From NCBI GenBank assembly GCA_964035575.1, contig OZ037842.1, forward strand, positions 558,001-622,000: 64,000 bases of DNA, written 5' to 3'. This document shows positions 21,161 to 30,024 of the stretch, piece after piece. Both the position numbers and the translations under genes were made by a program. This DNA is from Rhynchopus sp. YZ270_cl-10 (taxonomy: Eukaryota > Euglenozoa > Diplonemea > Diplonemida > Diplonemidae). How positions within the stretch are numbered: the stretch's first letter is position 1; each line of letters begins with the position of its first letter. Under the pieces are notes generated by a model. It was not told the DNA's origin. It ran no database searches and worked only from the letters and a program-made list of their open reading frames with translations.

Positions 21161-22527
21161 CAAAAAATGGGTTATTCAGTACTAACTACAACGAGGGGGG
21201 GAAAAATGATTTTGATGCAGGCACCTCGGCTGACAACACCGAAAATACCGAAAATGTATAACAAAAGGAAACAATACCCCGCAGAAAAAAGGAAGGAAAA
21301 AGACAACAAAAATGACGGTTTTTTTTTTTAAAACCCTGCCTTCTCGTTGTGATTTTCTCCTTTTCTCTTTTTTGCAGTGTCTACTAACTACTCATATTAT
21401 TTGAACGAATAATTTCGACGTAAAATATACTGGAAAAAAATTATTTGAAATACTTTCCATTCTATTGAATAGAATGGTACAAGGTGCACTACTGGAACAA
21501 TAGAAAAAATTGAAAACAGATGAAATGAGATTTGCTTGAAGTGCACATCTTTCAAAAAAAGAGAAATTTGGTGAACCAAAAAGCCGTGTTTCTGGCCACC
21601 TAATCAAATTTCTTTTGTCTAAAGTACTCAAAACTACAAAAAAGAAAAAAGAAAAAAGAAAAAAGAAAACGATGCGGGGAAGCAATGTTCCTCGCTATCT
21701 ACGGGTACTACTTTGCAAAAGGGGTAGGAAAAAAAAAAATGTAACCAAAAAATCGGCCTGAAAGGCGCGTGAACATGCCTCGAATCATGAAGGCGTTTGA
21801 AAGAAGAAAAAAAGCATACTTTTGGATTGGCAAATAGTACATACGGTGAGTTTACATCAACGTTTTTTTATTTTATTTTTTAGAAACTTGGTCAGGGCGT
21901 TCGCTATCGCCATCGTTTTTTCCTGATCGTGGCGAAATGCCAAAACCCCCGAAATTTTCGTTTTTTTACTAGTGCTTAAAATAGGTCAAAAAAAATTTTC
22001 CCGCCGGAGAGAAGTTAGTTCGTGGGGTGAATCCCTGGTACTGAATGGTCAAAAAAAATTTGCGATTTGCGCGTGATCCCTTCCCCAGCACAAGTGATAT
22101 TACAGCTGAACTTTCCTGATACTAAAACCAGCAAAACGATGGAGAATTTCATCAATCCCCCCTCACTGAGGGTCTCTTTGTGTTGTTTAATCAAGCAGAT
22201 GTACAAGAGAGAGGCATCTGTCATATGAGACTTCATCCTTATTTTGATTATTTTCAACTCTCTGCCATTGAAGATAGAGTTGACACGAGCAGTGACACCT
22301 TCTATAACAGGGGGTACGGTACACCTTCAGCAGACTGCAGGATTGAGGAGCGAGCGGGAGTGCTGGGGAAACTTCCTCTCACGGCAGGCGGGTTTGCGGA
22401 TGATTTTGAGTACAGTGGACACCCCTCTGCGACCCCCCCTCCGGGGGGGTCTACAGGGTGGTGGGGAGAAATCTCTCTCTCTTTTTTTTTTTTTTCCCCC
22501 TTTTTTTATTTATTTATTTATTTATTT

Positions 22528-22645
22528 ATACAGGGTTTCGCCCCGGTGGGGCGAAGCCCTGGGGCGAAATAAAATGTCATTTTTTCAGGAAAAGATTTTT
22601 TTAACGAAAAAAAATATTTTTCGCCCCGGGGCGAACGCCCTGAAC
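22528..22645. repeat. Pair of GC-rich hairpins in AT-rich DNA
   Basis: CAGGGTTTCGCCCC / GGGGCGAAGCCCTG has a 14-bp stem with one mismatch and a 3-base loop. About 60 bases on, TTTTCGCCCCGGGGCGAA is palindromic. Confidence 0.65.
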
Positions 22646-23212
22646 TTGGTATTAGTGTAGACACCTGAGGGTGAGCTTTATTTTTGCATGTGGATTGCAA
22701 GCGGTTGATGGAAAAGAACCGTCCGACGACAAAAGGCGGAGTCTGCATGTTTCACATATGGGGCAGGTTTGAGATAAATTATTTGAAAGAAATATGGAGA
22801 TTATGCATCATAGGACAAATGCAAGCTCCAAAGGGCTAATGAGGAAGCACAATGATACACTCATTTTGAGAAAAAACAACAAAAAATAACAATATTTTTA
22901 ACAAGTCTACTTCTACATTTGTTGAAAGACAACAAAAAAATAACACAAAAGGAGGGTTTACTGTTGTTGGGCTTTTCGAATAAATTTGCTCAGAGAACAT
23001 TTCAAACAAAAAAGCAAAGAAAATTGTAAGATGAATATATGCGCCTTATATTCACCTTTGAAAAATTATGTGCCAAGAATTACCCCAAGAAACTTCGTTA
23101 ACGACCAGAAAAAAGCAGAGTTAGCCAGAGAATAAGAACGAGGTGACGTTCAGCCTCTCAGAGAGGGAAACAACATGTCAAACAAGACCACAAAGAAAGA
23201 GAAAAGTTTATA

Positions 23213-23245
23213 AAGATAAACCTAAGCCTCTCGTGCTTAGTCACC
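23213..23245. repeat. CTCTCGT-loop hairpin (type member)
   Basis: CTAAGC (23222-23227), loop CTCTCGT, GCTTAG (23235-23240): a perfect 6-bp stem. AAGATAAAC precedes it and TCACC follows. Confidence 0.75.
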
Positions 23246-23258
23246 TAAAGAAAACTTG

Positions 23259-23289
23259 CAAGATGAACGTGCCTCTCGTGCGCACACAT
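23259..23289. repeat. CTCTCGT-loop hairpin
   Basis: AAGATGAAC, GTGC, loop CTCTCGT, GCGCAC, then ACATCTT. The stem is GTGC/GCGC with one wobble. It lies 45 bases after the previous copy. Confidence 0.6.
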
Positions 23290-23599
23290 CTTTTAGTTAC
23301 TGAGTATTTAAATAGAGCAGCTACGCTCCAACAGTATTAAGAGGGACAAAGACAGCATGGCCCAACAAACCTTTGCAATAAAGATAGTTCAGACCCACCT
23401 TTAAGTTTTTTTTTTTGACGAAAGTGAAAAATACCACTACTCTGCTGAGCCCAAAAATGTGCAAATAAAGCAAGAATTTTATTAAGAAATGAAAGTGAAT
23501 TCCACAGCGCAAAAAATAAAAAGAAACAAAGAAAGCTTGAGAGGGAAAAAAAATGGCCCCAAATAAGATGACGCCACTCTCCTTGTGGCGAGTTTGCTA

Positions 23600-26500
23600 C
23601 TAGAACTGGAAAACTTCGGTGTGGACGGGTACACCTGCCTCTGTTGCAGCGTCGCTCACAGAGTGCACGACTGGCTCAGGGCCACAGACGAAGCAGACAG
23701 AGTCATGGTCCGCCTGGCGGAGGTGTGAAGACCAATCGGGTCTGCCCTGGTGGAAGGTGAAGCCGCTTGGGAGGCCACACCTGTCGTCTGACGTGGGTGA
23801 GTGGAGCGGGTTGTCACTGACAGGGCTCTTCAGGCATTGGTGTGCTGGGTCAGCCTCCTCCTCAGGGTGTGTTGCCTTCTTCTCTGTGTTGTACATGTGC
23901 CACTCCACCTGACGCAGGCCCACCACAGAAGCCATCTTCTCAATATCCGCACGGAACGCGTCATAAACATCCTCACCACGGTAAGACCACACAATGGTGA
24001 CGTGTTTGAAATCAAGCTTCGCAACCTCAGTCATGTTCTTGTAGTGCGACATAAACCCAAGGACAGGAACAATCCCAACACCGCCAGCAAACAAAAAGAC
24101 GTGCCGTGCCTTCTCCTCGTTGAACATAAGGCGTCCATGTGGACCCGTCACAATCGCCTTCTCCCCAAGGTGGCAGTTCTGAAGGCGGTTCGACCACTCC
24201 CCCTTCCCTTGGTCTTTGCAGTACACACTGAACGCGGTGAGCTCGGAACTGTTCTGCCTCGTGGCAGCAGGCTCGATCATCCCAACGGAGAGGGGGTGTG
24301 TCTCAGGTACTGCCTTGTCGATGCTGGGGATGCGCAGGGTCACCCACTGACCAGGCGAGTAGGTGAAGTTCTTCTTCATAATCGTCAACTTCGTGATACC
24401 AGCTGGCGACCGAGTGACCTCAATGATCTCTGCAGGATCCTTCAGAGTAGCAACCGTCTGCACAGCAACATCCACGACGTACAGAATGACAGGGATGCCA
24501 GAGAAGATCATGAGGGTTGGGTAGTGCACCCACGCAAGAGGGTACAGAACAACGTACAGCATGTGTGTCATGATGAAGAAGTTGTAGTGCTTCCTCCTCA
24601 CAACAGCACCAGCACTGATGAACAGCTGCACAAAGAAGCAGAGCAGACCTGCCAACGGCGGGCCGTGTGGGTATCCAATCTGCCACTTCACCATCCGGTC
24701 AAACGCCTTCTCCACTGCCTTGCTTCCTGACACACCGTCTGCGTAACCAATGTACGCCCCTGTTGTGCGGGAACGCACTGGCTCTCCGTACTTGTAGTAC
24801 TCAGCGTGGCTAATCAGCATCAGAAGGAAGTGAAGGAACATCAGCGTCAACACCCATGTTCCCAGACGTGTGTGGAACCTGAGTGCACGTTCGTACGGAA
24901 TGCCAAAGGTGAAGAGAAGCACTGAGTTCTTTGCCACAGGGAACAGCTGCAGTGTCAGAATACCGCACAACATACCACCGAATCCGCGTCCAGCAGGCGA
25001 GACAAGGTTGTTGATGTACGCGTGGTTCCACACGTACAGGTAGCACAGCACCAGCCACCCGACTATCCACAGTGCAACCACCAGCTCACACCACGTCAGC
25101 GAGAGTGGCACAATGAAACGCTCCTCCAACTGTGCGGCAATGCCAGTGGGTGCCTTGCACAGACGGCGCTGGTAGCTGTCCTTGAACACCACCATCCCCA
25201 CGAGTGCAAAGATAACCATCAGCAACATCCAGGCAATGAGCAGGTACGCAATGGGCTCGCCGTGGTCGCCACGCCACTCGAAGTAGATCTGACCGCCTTT
25301 CGTGTGTCCGTCACCTGAAGCGAACTTCGACCACACAAAGTACGGCTGCTTTGTCTTTGATGAGCAGCCTGCACGTCCTGTGCAGCCTTGCCCGTTCACG
25401 ACACCGTACTTGGGACGGAAGCCGTAGGCTGCGTCACCGTCTCCAGTATCGTCGCCATCTCCTGTGTCGTCGCCATCGAAACCATCGTCGCCAGATTGCA
25501 CGCGAGCAGTGCGACGGTTTGCCGTGGTATCACCAGTGTCAGCCGTCAGGGTGTGAACCTTGCAGAGACACTTCCTAGACGTAGAAGAGGCAGTGCAGCA
25601 ACAGTCAGTGCCTTCGGTCATCATCCCGTCACCAGTGTCGTAACCTGAATGGCTAGCGTCATCACCAGTGTCGTCACCCATGCTGCCGTCAGCGTCATCG
25701 CCAGTATCATCACCAGCATCATCACCAGTGTTGTCACACTTCTCAATGGTCAAGGACTGACGTCCACGGCTAGCTCCGCCGTGGTATGCCCAGGTTGATC
25801 CAACTTCGCCAGTTCCGACAGCAAACGCAATTCCAAACGCAGTACCAAACACAAGCGACTTCGTACTGCTCGCAGGGTCCATGTCGTAAATGTTGCGCTG
25901 GAACGTGCACGTCAGTGACCCACCTGTTTCTGTCGATGTTCCAGGAGTTGTCTCGGTATTGTCCTGTGTTGTGGGTGCTCCAGTGCCAGCCACTTGAGCG
26001 AATCCCTGTGGGTTCACGGAAGTCGAGCAAGCAACAATGTTTAAGCCGTTCATCTTGTCAGGTGAGGCATTATCAGCAAACCCAAGCGCTGCGTACTGTG
26101 GTGTGGAGCCAGAGTTCAAAGTGAGGGTGAACTGCACTTGGTCCTGTCCTGCATCCTTCCCAACAACGTACGACACCTGAATGCTGCCAAGGTTCACGTT
26201 GTTGCTGGGGCATGAGGCAACAAAACCACTGCCGTCAGCGTCATCGCCCGTGTCGTCACCCGTACTGCCGTCAGCGTCATTTCCAGCATCATTACCAGTG
26301 TCGTCACCAGTGTTGTCGCCCGTGTCGTCACCAGTGTTGTCGCCCGTGTCGTCACCAGTGTCATCGCCCGTGTCGTCACCCGTGCTGCCGTCAGCGTCAT
26401 TACCAGCATCATCACCAGTGTTGTCACACTTCTCAATGGTCAAGGACTGACGTCCACGGTTAGCTCCGCCGTGGTATGCCCAGGTTGATCCAACTTCGCC

Positions 26501-28300
26501 AGTTCCGACAGCAAACGCAGTTCCAAACGCAGTACCAAACACAAGCGACTTCGTACTGCTCGCAGGGTCCATGTCGTAAATGTTGCGCTGGAACGTGCAC
26601 GTCAGTGACCCACCTGTTTCTGCCGACGTTCCAGGAGTTGTCTCAGTGTTATCCTGTGTTGTGGGTGCTCCAGTGCCAGCCACCTGAGCGAATCCCTGTG
26701 GGTTCACGGAAGTCGAGCAAGCAACAATGTTTAAGCCGTTCATCTTGTCAGGTGAGGCATTATCAGCAAACCCAAGCGCTGCGTACTGTGGTGTGGAGCC
26801 AGAGTTCAAAGTGAGGGTGAACTGCACTTGGTCCTGTCCTGCATCCTTCCCAACAACGTACGACACCTGAATGCTGCCAAGGTTCACGTTGTTGCTGGGG
26901 CATGAGGCAACAAAACCACTGCCGTCAGCGTCATCGCCAGTATCATCACCAGTGTCGTCACCAGTGTCATCGCCTGTGCTGTCGCCTGTGCTGTCGCCGG
27001 TGTCGTCGCCATCTCTTCCACCACCAATAGTCAAAGGGGTTGCTGGGATAAATGCGCACCTGCACTTCCTAGCTTTGTGGTGCAAGGTCTGAGACAAACA
27101 GTAACTGGGCATGCTGCCGCCAGCAGTGTCGTAGCCCGTGCTGCCGTCAGCATCATCGCCAGTATTGTCACCAGTGTCATCGCCCGTGTCGTCACCCGTG
27201 CTGCCGTCAGCGTCATTACCAGCATCATCACCAGTGTTGTCACACTTCTCAATGGTCAAGGACTGACGTCCACGGCTAGCTCCGCCGTGGTATGCCCAGG
27301 TTGATCCAACTTCGCCAGTTCCGACAGCAAACGCAATTCCAAACGCAGTACCAAACACAAGCGACTTCGTGCTGCTCGCAGGGTCCATGTCGTAAATGTT
27401 GCGCTGGAACGTGCACGTCAGTGACCCACCTGTTTCTGTCGATGTTCCAGGAGTTGTCTCGGTATTGTCCTGTGTTGTGGGTGCTCCAGGGCTAGCCACT
27501 TGAGCGAATCCCTGTGGGTTCACGGAAGTCGAGCAAGCAACAATGTTTAAGCCGTTCATCTTGTCAGGTGAGGCATTATCAGCAAACCCAAGCGCTGCGT
27601 ACTGTGGTGTGGAGCCAGAGTTCAAAGTGAGGGTGAACTGCACTTGGTCCTGTCCTGCATCCTTCCCAACAACATACGACACCTGAATGCTGCCAAGGTT
27701 CACATTGTTGCTGGGGCATGAGGCAACAAAACCACTGCCGTCAGCGTCATCGCCAGTATCATCACCAGTGTCGTCACCAGTGTCGTCACCAGTGTCATCA
27801 CCAGTGTCATCGCCAGTGTTGTCACCCGTGCTGCCATCAGCGTCATTGCCAGCATCATCACCAGTGTCGTCGCCCGTGTCATCACCAGTGTCATCGCCAG
27901 TGTTGTCACCCGTGCTGCCGCCAGCGTCATCGCCAGTGTCGTCGCCATCATAACCGTACAGGTCACAAGAACACACCGTGCCCCTCCAGGGCTGAACAAA
28001 ACACGTCATGCATTGGCTTCCCGAGTCGCACGGGGAAGCGAAGCAGGCTTCCCCAACCCCTTTGATAGGGCCCGCTGCCGTGGCGAAGAGGCACTCGCAC
28101 GACGTACCCTCACACACGCATGCTGTGCCGGGCAGCGCTTGCGGCGCTGCACTCAACACTGTCGGCATGCCATCACCTGTGTCGTCCCCGTCACCTGCAT
28201 CGTCGCCATCACCACCTGCATCTTCCACACGCGCAAGACCCATGAGCGTGAAGACTACCCATGACAAAAACAGGGTCAACGCTGCTGCTAGCCGATACAT
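23600..28300 (-). CDS. NADPH oxidase/ferric reductase-like protein with three DOMON domains (copy 1)
   Basis: A 1,566-residue protein in one exon. The start at 28300 (MYRLAAALTLFLSWVV) is chosen because both paralogues begin at the matching MHRLAAA; an in-frame ATG at 28402 adds 34 unrelated residues. After a signal anchor come three DOMON domains (about residues 189-352, 457-624, 692-856), separated by TGDD/ADGS stalks. DOMON domains bind heme or sugar on the outside of cells. The C-terminal third is a NOX-like core. Transmembrane helices carry the heme histidine pairs RFHTRLGTW...H (13 between) and THMLYVVLYPLAWVH (12 between). An FAD loop THPLSV, a nucleotide site GGVGIVPV, a CGPEPVV motif and a terminal aromatic EVFQF follow. 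Expected role: electron transfer from cytosolic NAD(P)H across the membrane to oxygen or iron. The DOMON-NOX fusion is unusual. Confidence 0.85.
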   Translation of the reverse strand: MYRLAAALTLFLSWVVFTLMGLARVEDAGGDGDDAGDGDDTGDGMPTVLSAAPQALPGTACVCEGTSCECLFATAAGPIKGVGEACFASPCDSGSQCMTCFVQPWRGTVCSCDLYGYDGDDTGDDAGGSTGDNTGDDTGDDTGDDTGDDAGNDADGSTGDNTGDDTGDDTGDDTGDDTGDDTGDDADGSGFVASCPSNNVNLGSIQVSYVVGKDAGQDQVQFTLTLNSGSTPQYAALGFADNASPDKMNGLNIVACSTSVNPQGFAQVASPGAPTTQDNTETTPGTSTETGGSLTCTFQRNIYDMDPASSTKSLVFGTAFGIAFAVGTGEVGSTWAYHGGASRGRQSLTIEKCDNTGDDAGNDADGSTGDDTGDDTGDNTGDDADGSTGYDTAGGSMPSYCLSQTLHHKARKCRCAFIPATPLTIGGGRDGDDTGDSTGDSTGDDTGDDTGDDTGDDADGSGFVASCPSNNVNLGSIQVSYVVGKDAGQDQVQFTLTLNSGSTPQYAALGFADNASPDKMNGLNIVACSTSVNPQGFAQVAGTGAPTTQDNTETTPGTSAETGGSLTCTFQRNIYDMDPASSTKSLVFGTAFGTAFAVGTGEVGSTWAYHGGANRGRQSLTIEKCDNTGDDAGNDADGSTGDDTGDDTGDDTGDNTGDDTGDNTGDDTGNDAGNDADGSTGDDTGDDADGSGFVASCPSNNVNLGSIQVSYVVGKDAGQDQVQFTLTLNSGSTPQYAALGFADNASPDKMNGLNIVACSTSVNPQGFAQVAGTGAPTTQDNTETTPGTSTETGGSLTCTFQRNIYDMDPASSTKSLVFGTAFGIAFAVGTGEVGSTWAYHGGASRGRQSLTIEKCDNTGDDAGDDTGDDADGSMGDDTGDDASHSGYDTGDGMMTEGTDCCCTASSTSRKCLCKVHTLTADTGDTTANRRTARVQSGDDGFDGDDTGDGDDTGDGDAAYGFRPKYGVVNGQGCTGRAGCSSKTKQPYFVWSKFASGDGHTKGGQIYFEWRGDHGEPIAYLLIAWMLLMVIFALVGMVVFKDSYQRRLCKAPTGIAAQLEERFIVPLSLTWCELVVALWIVGWLVLCYLYVWNHAYINNLVSPAGRGFGGMLCGILTLQLFPVAKNSVLLFTFGIPYERALRFHTRLGTWVLTLMFLHFLLMLISHAEYYKYGEPVRSRTTGAYIGYADGVSGSKAVEKAFDRMVKWQIGYPHGPPLAGLLCFFVQLFISAGAVVRRKHYNFFIMTHMLYVVLYPLAWVHYPTLMIFSGIPVILYVVDVAVQTVATLKDPAEIIEVTRSPAGITKLTIMKKNFTYSPGQWVTLRIPSIDKAVPETHPLSVGMIEPAATRQNSSELTAFSVYCKDQGKGEWSNRLQNCHLGEKAIVTGPHGRLMFNEEKARHVFLFAGGVGIVPVLGFMSHYKNMTEVAKLDFKHVTIVWSYRGEDVYDAFRADIEKMASVVGLRQVEWHMYNTEKKATHPEEEADPAHQCLKSPVSDNPLHSPTSDDRCGLPSGFTFHQGRPDWSSHLRQADHDSVCFVCGPEPVVHSVSDAATEAGVPVHTEVFQF
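25670..27950 (-). repeat. Coding minisatellite: DOMON units and TGDD stalks
   Basis: Three DOMON units of about 500 bp (about 27740-27239, 26935-26425, 26230-25731) are nearly identical at DNA level, differing by only a few bases over hundreds. Between them the 12-base unit coding for TGDD (for example CACCAGTGTCGT on the plus strand) is repeated in varying numbers. This is recent internal duplication. Confidence 0.88.
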
Positions 28301-30024
28301 GTCTAAGGAAAGCCCTGTGGAGTGAGTGGAGGTTTGGGGATATAGATGAGGAAAACAAATGGGGCATTGACGCACTTGACTGACAAGAACATAGTTATGC
28401 ATTCAATAACAAAACAACAAGACAACTGCTGGGATCCTTAAAGACATTCTTTTTGTTAAGGGTCGTTGCCGGGAGGGTCTGCTTCACACGAGTACATGAA
28501 GTTGATAGGGAAAAGATAATTGCAATGCGGCATTTGAACCCTTCCAGGCCTCCCGTGTACCTATACGCTGAGAAAGATTTGTTTTCTTGGAGCGTTCGAA
28601 TGGTTCAGCCAAACAAAATGAACGCATTTGTTGTACCAACAATTGCCTACTGAGGGTTCTGTACATTTCCCCTCGAATGGGCGAGGGTACAGACCCCACC
28701 TCATCTCTGAGGGGGCAGAAATGATGCATTTCATTTGACAAAACGTGGATAGGGGGAGCTGGCCAGGGTGGCCACGTACGATTGGGGCAAAAGACAAAAA
28801 TAAAAAAATAAAACGTGCGGGCTGTTTTAGAAAGTGCGGAAGATATGTGTGAACAATGCAAAAAGGAACACCAGTTCTCGCCAGCGCCCTTATTGCACGG
28901 TCACAACCACACAGTGTGCTGAAACTCACTCTACCAATATAAACGAAAATTACTAATGTACTACTAAAGACGTGAAAAGATCAAGGGGACAAAATCGGTC
29001 ACGAATAAGGTGTTGGTAGTGTGCACAATGTGCACAAAAGGTTGCAAAGGGCATACAATGAAAACGATGTTGTTTTGTTGTCGACAATCGCCTGAGGACC
29101 CGCTTGGGGAACCTAGGGTCTGTACTCACTGTTGCTTTTTTTAATTTTTTTTTCAAACAAATTCATTCAAATGAGCAATAGCTAAACCTACAGACACTAC
29201 AACACCTCAAATCCCTCTGAAGAACGTTTTGGTGTGGCACTGCCCAAAAAAAATTAATACAATTTAAACGCAAATGGGGAAAACAAGAACAAGACGCATA
29301 ATATACAATGTTCCTGAGTCCACAGGTCCAGACCACCCTCTCTGACAAACCTCTGGCGGACTCCAGCACACTACACACTAAGCGAGAAGTTGGAAGATGG
29401 TATGCCTCACACACATACACACCTGAACGAGAAAAAAAGTCACCTTTCTCCACCCAAAAAAAATAAAAAAAACCCGGAGTTAGAAGTGGGTGTATGAAAT
29501 GTGACCAAAAAAGAGAAGACAAACGCGCTACGCTACTACTGGGGATGTGGAGTAAAAATAGACACAAAGCGGAAGAGCTCTCGCCCCTTGCTTCAAAATG
29601 GGGGTACTAAAATGACCTTAAGCTTTCAATGCAACTCGAGGCAATCGCCAAAGGTGACTCAGAAAAAAAAACGAACCTCAAAACTTTTTTTAAAAAAACC
29701 TTTACCGTTTGCAAGGGCTCCGCCATCGCCATATCGGTGACAGTTATGGCAACGGCTCGCTCTGCTGCTCTATAGGGACATAGCTTTTTGCAGAACCATG
29801 ACTCACTGCAGGTATGAAAGACATTGTCTCCCGCCCTTAGCAGGTTGAGGTGTGCCCGAGAGACAAAAGCGACCCATCTAAGGGTTGATAGACTACGTAA
29901 CTGAGAGGCGCAAGAGGATGTAAAATTGGGGAGAGCAACAACAATGAAGGTAAGATGAACCAAAGCCAGGTGTGCTTGGTCACCTTCCAAAAGAAAAGAA
30001 AAATTGGGCGGGGGAAAAAGGGGT
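28301..30024. other. Intergenic region between NOX copies 1 and 2
   Basis: No gene supported. It contains a CTCTCGT-family hairpin at its right end, and a GGTGTGCCCGAGAGAC segment near 29848-29863 that may be an inverted member. A short plus frame at 28453-28653 has no recognisable domain. Confidence 0.55.
29952..29985. repeat. CTCTCGT-family hairpin, 40-75 bases past the NOX copy 2 stop
   Basis: AAGATGAAC, CCAAAGC, loop CAGGTGT, GCTTGG, TCACCTT. The stem is CCAA(A)GC/GCTTGG, with a T-A to C-G change in both arms relative to the 23213 copy. The loop has diverged. Confidence 0.6.

Larger units (their letters stand above)
20468..23599. other. AT-rich intergenic region
   Basis: No gene recognised. 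It contains a foldback at 21071-21160, GC-rich hairpins near 22528-22645, a TTTA run at 22505-22530 and two CTCTCGT-family hairpins at 23213-23289. A GC-richer stretch at 22290-22440 is open on the plus strand but resembles nothing I know. Confidence 0.6.

Noticed and set aside
22180-22572. Plus-strand frame of 130 residues in the spacer before NOX copy 1
   Set aside because: Part is GC-richer and protein-like, but the end runs into poly-Phe and TTTA repeats, the strand is opposite to all genes, and no domain is seen.
28402-28402. Upstream ATG of NOX copy 1 giving 34 extra residues
   Set aside because: Both paralogues start at the site matching 28300, where a signal anchor begins; the extra residues resemble nothing.
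28453-28653. Short plus frame of 66 residues
   Set aside because: Opposite strand to all genes, no recognisable domain, ordinary length for chance.
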